Source: Candidatus Cloacimonadota bacterium
GTDB lineage: Bacteria > Hydrothermota > E44-bin80
Length of the DNA stretch: 5,839 nt
Reading direction: 5' to 3'
NCBI GenBank assembly: GCA_004375785.1
Contig: SOKM01000106.1
Span: forward strand, 1-5,839
Translations under genes and position numbers: made by a program
Notes under the pieces: model-generated
The model's input: only the letters and a program-made list of their open reading frames with translations
What the model was told of the DNA's origin: nothing
The model's database searches: none
Part shown: positions 1 through 5,026 of the stretch, in pieces
Position numbering within the stretch: position 1 is the first letter of the stretch
Layout of the letters: every line of letters starts with the position of its first letter

Positions 1-628
1 TAAAAGCAACCTTCCAATCAGTGTTCTGTTTCAGTAGCAGGAAAAAATCCGTATGCTCTGGAGTTGTTTTATATCGCTCATCCCACTTGATCTGTCGCCA
101 GATTTCTTGCCTCATCATGAAAACATTCGATATTATATTGCAATAAAAATACTCTGCATTCCCAAATTTCTTCCACTGTGGTTCTTCAATTTTTTCAACA
201 TAAATTGTATCATTCTCTATGCGGAGGGTGGCTTCATAGCCCTGCTCTTTTGTTTCATATCTATTAACCTTCTTGAGAGAACCGCCCGCTATTCCAATCT
301 TTTTTCTTTTCTCGAGTATATCCCTCAATATCTCAAGCTTTGTCATTGCAGTAAAGATAATATCATCCTCACATACGAATATATATTTAAAGCTATCGGG
401 CATTCTGTCAAGTCCCTCATTTTTTGCCATACAGACACCAGCATCAAGGGCTATTTTGAACAATTCGCATTTATACTTGAAACAATAATCATCCTTCTCT
501 TTACTCTCGTGACCTGTATCAGCTATAAATATCGCAATATTGGGATAGAACTTCCGTATGGACTTTACACAGGCAAATAGTGCATCATCCCGGAGGAAAG
601 TTGTTATCAGGATTGCAATGTCTTTCAT
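1..628 (-). CDS. GT2-type GT-A glycosyltransferase, 3' end cut by window edge
   Basis: The frame is open from ATG at 628 to the left edge, giving 209 codons without a stop. The start MKDIAILITTFLRDDAL and VKSIRKFYPNIAIFIADTG match the opening strands and helix of GT2 enzymes ('itTfnRpd.L..ll.Si'). GVCMAKNEGLDRM at 64-76 is the GT2 'G.a.aRN.gl' segment, and FVCEDDIIF at 84-92 is the DxD-like nucleotide and metal site (Asp88, Asp89). AGGSL near 114-118 and a NVFMMRQEIW stretch follow. TPEHTDFFLLLK near residues 191-202 looks like the late acidic 'EHEDFFLRLK' block, which holds the catalytic base in related GalNAc and other transferases. Most of the catalytic domain is therefore present, with only the C-terminus missing. 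No strong ribosome site precedes the ATG. It follows the FkbM gene by 7 bases and is the third glycosyltransferase of the block. Donor and acceptor are unknown. Confidence 0.82.
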   Translation of the reverse strand, partial: MKDIAILITTFLRDDALFACVKSIRKFYPNIAIFIADTGHESKEKDDYCFKYKCELFKIALDAGVCMAKNEGLDRMPDSFKYIFVCEDDIIFTAMTKLEILRDILEKRKKIGIAGGSLKKVNRYETKEQGYEATLRIENDTIYVEKIEEPQWKKFGNAEYFYCNIISNVFMMRQEIWRQIKWDERYKTTPEHTDFFLLLKQNTDWKVAF

Positions 629-635
629 TATTAAT

Positions 636-1190
636 CTACTTTGGTATAAAAATTACATCCCTATGCTTTCTTTCATGAAGTTGACCTAGTGAAACCCCAG
701 GTTTAAATCCACGTTTATCAAGGAACCCATAAACCTCCTCTGCCCTTGCCCAGCCTTCAATAGGAGGATTTTTTCTTATTTCTAAATTTATCCACTTAAC
801 CTTTCCAGAAGAAAGCATTCCAGTTGCCCCCTTTAGCATAAGCAGTTCTGAACCCTCTATGTCTGCCCATATATGTATTTCATTGAAATTTCCCCATTCT
901 AGGTCATCCAATTTAATTGCTTTCTTTTTGACTTTTTTAAAAGTTTCCACCAGTCCTTCACCCAGAAATAATACTACTCCTTCCCTTGAGTCCTCCCAAC
1001 ATTCTATTTCTCCGCTTTTCTCTGACACGACCATATTTAAGAGTTTACCGGGGTAAACATCTTTAAGATTATTGTATCTATTTGTGTCGGGTTCTAGGCC
1101 AATTATGGTAAAATCTTCTTCCCTAGACCATGCCTCTGAATTTGGCTTCCCAACTCCTACGTCGATGAATAATTTTTTAAGTGCAACCAT
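636..1190 (-). CDS. FkbM-family SAM-dependent methyltransferase
   Basis: A 184-residue protein with clear FkbM features. LFIDVGVGKP at 7-16 is motif I, IIGLEPDTNRYNNL at 29-42 is the FEPdp-like ribose motif with Glu33, and IHIWADIEGSELLMLKGA at 105-122 is the family signature (usual KxDvEGxExxVLxGA). WINLEIR at 133-139 precedes the C-terminal helix and strand. FkbM members O-methylate sugars or polyketides, and are common in polysaccharide clusters. Motif I departs from the common DvGANxGxxS form: after DVG come VGKPNSEAW, so the usual AN pair is absent. At 184 residues it is shorter than the usual 230-280; the N-terminal segment before motif I is almost missing. AAGGAG at 1203-1208 lies 12 bases before the ATG and overlaps the previous stop. 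The next gene starts 7 bases beyond the TAG stop. Confidence 0.85.
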   Translation of the reverse strand: MVALKKLFIDVGVGKPNSEAWSREEDFTIIGLEPDTNRYNNLKDVYPGKLLNMVVSEKSGEIECWEDSREGVVLFLGEGLVETFKKVKKKAIKLDDLEWGNFNEIHIWADIEGSELLMLKGATGMLSSGKVKWINLEIRKNPPIEGWARAEEVYGFLDKRGFKPGVSLGQLHERKHRDVIFIPK

Positions 1191-1202
1191 TATTTATATT
1201 CG

Positions 1203-1208
1203 CTCCTT
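1203..1208 (-). promoter_or_regulatory. Ribosome binding site of the FkbM gene, overlapping the previous stop
   Basis: AAGGAG on the minus strand overlaps the TAA stop (1207-1209) of the preceding methyltransferase and lies 12 bases before the ATG at 1190. The spacing is longer than ideal, but the sequence is the strongest Shine-Dalgarno match in the window. It is a sign of a bacterial-type (or archaeal leadered) operon. Confidence 0.6.
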
Positions 1209-1782
1209 ATGTTCCCCATCTTTTTCCTTTCAGCATTAAATTCTGTCTTTTGTCTACTGTTATCAAATAATTATATTTATTTGTCTTCGCATCCTTTGAC
1301 TTTGTTCTTATCTTCGAAATGGCAACGCCGTTAGGATGACAAATACGCTTGAACTCATTGACGTCCTTGAATTCTCCATTCTTTTTATCATCCCAAAAGT
1401 GCCGATGTCCAGGAGAGCCAAAGGAATGTTTATATGGAATAGTTATTATAATCCTCACTCTGGCCAATGCCATCATGTTGACTAGGGCTATTCCATAGCT
1501 CTCAAGATGTTCAAGGACTTGGCTACAAATAATAATATCGGGTTCTCGAATCGGCATGCTTGCGAGATCGAAAATATCCGCAACATGAAAAGTCAAATTC
1601 TCGGAATCCTTCCATTCGCTGTATCGCTTTATGTCGATTGCCCAGATTCTATAGCCCATCTTGACTAGATGGAAATCTATCCTCCCAGGACCACAACCTA
1701 AATTCAGCACAGTCTTTCTGCAATCGTAGACTGGGAACGCATCTATTATTGCAATATCTTTCATGTCGAGTGGTTTCGTCAT
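1207..1782 (-). CDS. Class I SAM-dependent methyltransferase, Methyltransf_11/23 type
   Basis: This 191-residue protein has the standard SAM fold. VLNLGCGPGRIDF at 25-37 is a near-consensus motif I, and AIDIKRY at 48-54 supplies Asp50 for the ribose. ADIFDL at 68-73 is the adenine-contact motif, and IIICSQVLEHLE at 83-94 is the motif IV/V segment (usual 'vlEHl'). The second half, including a HRHFWDD stretch, resembles sugar or lipid methyltransferases of uncertain target. The start overlaps the previous stop as ATGA, and AGGGA at 1791-1795 lies 8 bases upstream. A second in-frame ATG at 1764 (residue 7) lacks a good ribosome site. The MKDIAI that begins there also begins the GT2 gene further down the operon. 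It is the third of four methyltransferases in a row and belongs to a different family from the two before it. The substrate is unknown. Confidence 0.85.
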   Translation of the reverse strand: MTKPLDMKDIAIIDAFPVYDCRKTVLNLGCGPGRIDFHLVKMGYRIWAIDIKRYSEWKDSENLTFHVADIFDLASMPIREPDIIICSQVLEHLESYGIALVNMMALARVRIIITIPYKHSFGSPGHRHFWDDKKNGEFKDVNEFKRICHPNGVAISKIRTKSKDAKTNKYNYLITVDKRQNLMLKGKRWGT

Positions 1783-2531
1783 TTATTTAATCCCTTTACG
1801 AGAAGTGCCATTTTTTGCTCAAGCTTCTTGGGAGGTGTCCCCATCGGGAAGGTAAAAACCCTCTCAGGTATTCGCTCTGCCATCCAATCAACGACTTGTT
1901 TGACATGACAACTTGATGCTTTCTTTTCATAGTAATCATGGAAAAATAAAAACCCTCCTTCAACTATACGATTGTATGCAAACATAATATCTCCAGCAAG
2001 CTGAGGATACTTATGGGCTCCATCGACCAGGATAAAATCGAACCTCTCGGGTAAGTCCAATGAAGGAAGAAAGAAAGTGTTCTTTTCATAAGTAATGATA
2101 TTTTCCGCTCGGAGTCTTTCCTGTCGTTGCTTTCCTCTCATTGTTTCGGGAGCGCTTTTTGTACGCCATCGCTTAAATCTGGGATCACCTTGAGGAAGGT
2201 CGATCGTAAAGATGCGAGCTTCAGGAAATAACTGCGAAAGCAATACAGTGCTCAAAGCATCACCCGTTCCGATTTCAAAAACATTTCTCACATCTTTCAA
2301 GGCTAAAGAAGCCATCGCATAATAGAATCTATTGAGATGTAACCCTTGTTCATCATAATATCGAACACTTTTAAATTTGTATCCGTCCGCATCATCATTG
2401 AATCTTGAAACTAACATCCCATCTTCGCCAAAACTAGCCAACCTTTGCTCCACATCGGTTATATCTATACTGAATATCTCACATCTCTCTTTCATCTTTT
2501 GTCGTTCAACATTATTTTGTATTTTATCCAT
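1779..2531 (-). CDS. Class I SAM-dependent methyltransferase, Methyltransf_24 type (copy 2)
   Basis: A methyltransferase of 250 residues with the start chosen at 2531. The frame stays open with ATGs at 2561, 2585 and 2615, but those would overlap the previous gene by up to 92 bases. The ATG at 2531 overlaps it by only 8 and follows GGAAGG by 9 bases. FEIGTG at 85-90 is motif I and FTIDLP near 108-113 carries the ribose-binding Asp111. FDFILVDGAHKYPQLAGDI at 154-172 gives Asp160, His163 and Asp171. GGFLFFHDYY at 182-191 is the HDY motif. These match the preceding gene one for one. An N-terminal region of about 80 mostly polar residues and a basic C-terminal tail make it longer than copy 1. No membrane segment or signal peptide is seen. 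A glycan O-methylation role is inferred from neighbours. Confidence 0.83.
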   Translation of the reverse strand: MDKIQNNVERQKMKERCEIFSIDITDVEQRLASFGEDGMLVSRFNDDADGYKFKSVRYYDEQGLHLNRFYYAMASLALKDVRNVFEIGTGDALSTVLLSQLFPEARIFTIDLPQGDPRFKRWRTKSAPETMRGKQRQERLRAENIITYEKNTFFLPSLDLPERFDFILVDGAHKYPQLAGDIMFAYNRIVEGGFLFFHDYYEKKASSCHVKQVVDWMAERIPERVFTFPMGTPPKKLEQKMALLVKGLNK

Positions 2532-3072
2532 TTCTTTTTTCCTTCCAAACCCACCAATCATATTTCCCCGCCATTCCTGCTCCATTCTCTTTATGTAAAT
2601 ATAGATTTTGAGCAATCACGAAATCATCGACTGCCTTCCTGACAGTTTCGATATCATAATCGTGTCCCGCAAGCAATCCCCCCATCTTTAGTTTAGGATA
2701 ATATAATGTGACATCTTCAGCCACGGAATCATGCGAATGGTTGCCATCTATGTAGATGAAATCTAGGCTATTATCATCAATGAACTTCACTGCTTCAGAC
2801 GACTTTTTCTTCACCCACATAATCCTTCGTTCGTAATTACGGAGCTTTTCATGGGCCAATTTCTCTGCCTCTTCGAAATGCTTTAATCCCACTTTTACGG
2901 GACTATAGTTCCCATATCCTACATATGGATCTATTAAAGAGACAAGCTTGATATCCAATTCTTTGAGATAGAAGCCTGCATTCGCTCCCCGGTAGATGCC
3001 TATTTCAGCGCCAACAAGATTATGTCGACCCTTTAATTGCCTCAATGCCGGAGTTGTTTCTTTTAAGGGCAT
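2524..3072 (-). CDS. Class I SAM-dependent methyltransferase, Methyltransf_24 type (copy 1)
   Basis: A 182-residue Rossmann methyltransferase. GAEIGIYRGANA at 21-32 is motif I in the form usual for Methyltransf_24 (ExGxxxG). LIDPY at 46-50 holds the acidic residue (Asp48) expected to bind the SAM ribose. LDFIYIDGNHSHDSVAEDV at 103-121 gives the DGxH element (Asp109, His112) and a following Asp120. GGLLAGHDYD at 131-140 is the GG...HDY closing motif. This arrangement is shared by sugar and antibiotic O-methyltransferases of the CmcI/TylF-like group, where such acidic residues can bind a metal; that role here is inference. The start is supported by AAGGGGAG at 3082-3089, nine bases upstream and embedded in the end of the formyltransferase gene. 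The gene ends inside the first codons of its neighbour, which carries the same motif set. The likely substrate is a sugar hydroxyl, not shown by sequence. Confidence 0.85.
   Translation of the reverse strand: MPLKETTPALRQLKGRHNLVGAEIGIYRGANAGFYLKELDIKLVSLIDPYVGYGNYSPVKVGLKHFEEAEKLAHEKLRNYERRIMWVKKKSSEAVKFIDDNSLDFIYIDGNHSHDSVAEDVTLYYPKLKMGGLLAGHDYDIETVRKAVDDFVIAQNLYLHKENGAGMAGKYDWWVWKEKRNG
2541..2546 (-). promoter_or_regulatory. Ribosome binding site deciding the start of methyltransferase copy 2
   Basis: GGAAGG on the minus strand is followed by 9 bases and then the ATG at 2531. It lies in the last codons of the preceding methyltransferase. The upstream in-frame ATGs at 2561, 2585 and 2615 would need translation deep inside the previous gene, so this site favours the shorter 250-residue protein. 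Confidence 0.65.
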
Positions 3073-3074
3073 TT

Positions 3075-3719
3075 CTATTTTCTCCCCTTGTTTATATTAA
3101 TTACATATTCGTGGCCCTGATAGCAAAAAAATGCTGGATATCGCTCATTGTCAACGACTCTCAATAGATTGAATTGTTCTGCAATAGATTTATTAACATC
3201 AAGCTCCGAGTCTTCTCTTCCCCTTCTCTTATAGAAACTTCCCTTTCCTTGCTGGGATTCTCCCCTAACATGAGGATAATTGCTAATGAAGCGCATTACC
3301 ATCTCAACTGTCTTTTGCCCTTGAAGTTTCTTAATCTCGGAATTTAGTTCGTGGCCCTTAAGTCTTATGGCATCACAGTAGTACACACAACCGCTATCCA
3401 CCTTCTCTTCAGCCTCAAATAAGGATATAGGAATTTCATTTTTACCTTCCAGAATTTGCCAGGCGAGGGGTGAAAAACCCCTCCCATGAGGTAGGCGACT
3501 CGGATGCACAACGAGATTGTGAGTATTTCTTTTAAGGATATGAGGTGGTACGATTTTTTCGCAGGAAAGGAAAAAACACATATCACCACGGGGAATATCC
3601 TCGTAATTACAACAACGAGTCACTCGATGATTTAGGGAGATGGTTTTCTCCAACTCATCCACAAACGGCATAATCCAGCTATCTGGATTGTCCATCAGGA
3701 AGGATATTTTCAACATCAT
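3075..3719 (-). CDS. Formyltransferase-family protein, likely sugar N-formyltransferase
   Basis: The 214-residue protein has a Formyl_trans_N-like core, as in enzymes that move a formyl group from N10-formyl-tetrahydrofolate to an amine. HPSRLPHGRGFSPLAWQIL at 72-90 corresponds to the HPSLLPxxRG loop of methionyl-tRNA and sugar formyltransferases, with His72 as the catalytic His. VDSG at 107-110 supplies the conserved Asp108. The Asn of the canonical NxH motif is replaced: two residues before His72 is Val70, and the nearest Asn is Asn68. The C-terminal part, FYKRR at 162-166 followed by EQFNLLRVVDNERYPAFF at 181-198, resembles small formyltransferases of surface-polysaccharide clusters from memory. 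It has no tRNA-binding domain, so it is not methionyl-tRNA formyltransferase. With an aminotransferase two genes upstream, N-formylation of an amino sugar is the best inference. AGAGGA at 3727-3732 precedes the start, and two consecutive ATG codons make the exact start uncertain by one residue. Confidence 0.8.
   Translation of the reverse strand: MMLKISFLMDNPDSWIMPFVDELEKTISLNHRVTRCCNYEDIPRGDMCFFLSCEKIVPPHILKRNTHNLVVHPSRLPHGRGFSPLAWQILEGKNEIPISLFEAEEKVDSGCVYYCDAIRLKGHELNSEIKKLQGQKTVEMVMRFISNYPHVRGESQQGKGSFYKRRGREDSELDVNKSIAEQFNLLRVVDNERYPAFFCYQGHEYVININKGRK
3082..3089 (-). promoter_or_regulatory. Ribosome binding site of methyltransferase copy 1
   Basis: AAGGGGAG on the minus strand lies 9 bases before the ATG at 3072 and inside the final codons (Lys-Gly-Arg) of the formyltransferase gene. 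It supports the 182-residue start and coupling of the two genes. Confidence 0.6.
3465..3483 (-). repeat. Small perfect inverted repeat inside the formyltransferase gene
   Basis: GAGGGGT (3465-3471) and ACCCCTC (3477-3483) form a 7-base-pair stem around a 5-base loop. It lies in the codons for the conserved GRGFSPL segment next to the catalytic His loop. No run of T follows on the minus strand, so it is not a normal terminator. It is probably a by-product of the Gly and Pro codons, though a folded mRNA could slow translation. Confidence 0.4.
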
Positions 3720-4417
3720 CCGTAAATCCTCTCTATATCATCTCTTATCATCCGTACCTTTGAGCGATTTCCTTTATCTGGAAATCTAGCCTTGCCTGCA
3801 TAATGCAGAATATAAGAATCGAATCTCGAGGCGCTTTCATTCCATCGTTCTGAGAACATACACATATGATTAAAGTGCCAATCCAGCTCAAAGATTTCAA
3901 GATCCAATCTGTGAAGCTGATAACCGAAATGAACATCCGTATAGCCTCGACCCTCCCAATATTGACCCTTAAATTTCTTGAATATTTCTCTGTGAGATTG
4001 AGAGATTATTGAAACCCCGGTATTTATATAGCCTGTCCTCCATCCGATATCACCCCATGCACGCTGTATGCCAAGGATTCTTCGTCGCCTGTTCTCAAGC
4101 CTAGTTCCTTTGTCCTCAAATATTACCCCAAACTTGCCATTCGGTACTATTTCAAATAAGTTTGGACAGTTCTTGTTTATTATCGTATCGGAATCAATAT
4201 TTGCAATCCGATCATACTTCTCGAATAGGTTATATAATTTCATTATCCTGTAATGAAGCCTACCTTTCCAATCACTACAATCGTTGCAATCGGCATCAGG
4301 GCCGATAACAAGAAAATCTGCATTCCATTGTTTAGTAAACCTTTTTATAATCGGATGAGTTAATTTGGTTATTTCCTTGACCCTACTATCTGCTCTAGTC
4401 ACAACTAATAACCTCAT
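3716..4417 (-). CDS. GT8-like GT-A glycosyltransferase
   Basis: This 233-residue soluble protein looks like a metal-dependent GT-A glycosyltransferase related to family 8. The N-terminus (MRLLVVTRAD) begins a Rossmann-like strand. KLYNLFEKYDRIANIDSDT at 60-78 is the classic lead into the DxD metal and nucleotide site, here Asp75-Ser-Asp77. YINTGVSIIS at 130-139 matches the GT8 'fNSGvml' acceptor-side segment. LDWHFNHM at 178-185 and HYAGKA at 205-210 match the later GT8 blocks; the last resembles the HxxGxxK element whose His completes metal binding. The usual tryptophan after the final Lys is not seen. A GAGG at 4425-4428, 7 bases before ATG, supports the start. The gene overlaps the aminotransferase stop by 4 bases (ATGA) and overlaps the formyltransferase start in the same way. 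It probably transfers a sugar to a carrier-bound or protein glycan; donor unknown. Confidence 0.8.
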   Translation of the reverse strand: MRLLVVTRADSRVKEITKLTHPIIKRFTKQWNADFLVIGPDADCNDCSDWKGRLHYRIMKLYNLFEKYDRIANIDSDTIINKNCPNLFEIVPNGKFGVIFEDKGTRLENRRRRILGIQRAWGDIGWRTGYINTGVSIISQSHREIFKKFKGQYWEGRGYTDVHFGYQLHRLDLEIFELDWHFNHMCMFSERWNESASRFDSYILHYAGKARFPDKGNRSKVRMIRDDIERIYG

Positions 4418-5025
4418 CTGTTTGCCTCGGTATAGAATTTATATTTACTCAAATCCTGGTATGGATCGGGTGGGGTGATGTTTTTATCTGGGAGCCACTG
4501 CAAAAGCTCTAGCCCTCGTGCTGCTTGCTCTGGTGTCATATACATATTCCAACCTGCCATCACCAATTTATCGCCCGGTAAACTACATTCATGTCTACCG
4601 TCAAACCTGGCAATTTTTAGCCACTTAACGGCTTCTTTATCGTCAGTCAAGATCATTCCCCCTCGCCCTATTGGCAAAAGCTTGTGGGCATGAAATGAAA
4701 GACACGTGAGATGATTTACAATATATCTGCCCCTACTAATATTTTTTGCTGAATCTACGATTGGTGTATTCAGCAATTTATACCACCCATCATGATGCCA
4801 ATTTATGTCTTCAAACGCTATTCGACCTCCTGCATTTATAATGGATGCTGGGACGGAGGGATAGGTAAATTTAGGAATTAATACTTCATTAATATCTTTT
4901 ACATTACAATAAAGGCAACTCAAAAATAATGCAGCACTGCAACTTTCGACAGAAACCGCAAATGGAGCGCCTGTATATTTTGCCATTTCTTGCTCGAATT
5001 CCCTTACTACTTTATGTGCGTCCAT
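4414..5025 (-). CDS. DegT/DnrJ/EryC1-family aminotransferase, short form lacking the C-terminal domain
   Basis: It resembles PLP-dependent sugar aminotransferases that convert a keto-sugar nucleotide into an amino sugar. Family marks in order are SCSAAL at 28-33 (usual SGTAAL or SCTAAL, phosphate binding), FTYPSVPASIINAGG at 53-67, VDSAKN at 90-95 with Asp91 as the likely pyridine-nitrogen ligand, and SFHAHKLLPIGRGGMILTDD at 110-129 with Lys115 as the likely Schiff-base lysine. MTPEQAARGLELLQWL near 162-177 matches the helix that closes the large domain. The protein then ends at 203 residues, whereas the family usually has about 360-400. The C-terminal small domain is absent. The stop overlaps the next start by 4 bases and the next gene is unrelated, so no lost domain lies just downstream. 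Lys94 replaces the Gln or His common after the Asp. A GGAG at 5036-5039 lies 10 bases before the ATG. It may be an active short form, need a partner, or be a relic under selection. Confidence 0.85.
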   Translation of the reverse strand: MDAHKVVREFEQEMAKYTGAPFAVSVESCSAALFLSCLYCNVKDINEVLIPKFTYPSVPASIINAGGRIAFEDINWHHDGWYKLLNTPIVDSAKNISRGRYIVNHLTCLSFHAHKLLPIGRGGMILTDDKEAVKWLKIARFDGRHECSLPGDKLVMAGWNMYMTPEQAARGLELLQWLPDKNITPPDPYQDLSKYKFYTEANR

Positions 5026-5026
5026 T

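Noticed and set aside
53..580. Plus-strand reading frame of 175 codons at the left end
   Set aside because: It is antisense to a continuous minus-strand frame (628 to 1) that shows ordered GT2 motifs. The plus-strand translation is hydrophobic noise with no recognisable motif, and every other gene is on the minus strand.
859..1056. Plus-strand frame opposite the FkbM gene
   Set aside because: Antisense shadow of a gene with clear methyltransferase motifs; low-complexity Ser, Phe and Leu content and no ribosome site of note.
1191..1206. The 16-base gap before the FkbM gene considered as a promoter
   Set aside because: It is AT-rich but too short for a promoter, and its content is explained by the ribosome binding site spacer.
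2377..2642. Two overlapping plus-strand frames near the junction of the two Methyltransf_24 genes
   Set aside because: They lie opposite well-supported coding sequence, are hydrophobic and Ser-rich without motifs, and conflict with each other in frame.
3465..3483. GC-rich hairpin considered as a transcription terminator
   Set aside because: It is in the middle of a conserved coding motif and has no following T-run on the transcribed strand.
3365..3589. Second minus-strand frame inside the formyltransferase gene
   Set aside because: It is in another frame of a gene whose own frame has the HPS...RG loop and VDSG motif; the alternative translation has no family features.
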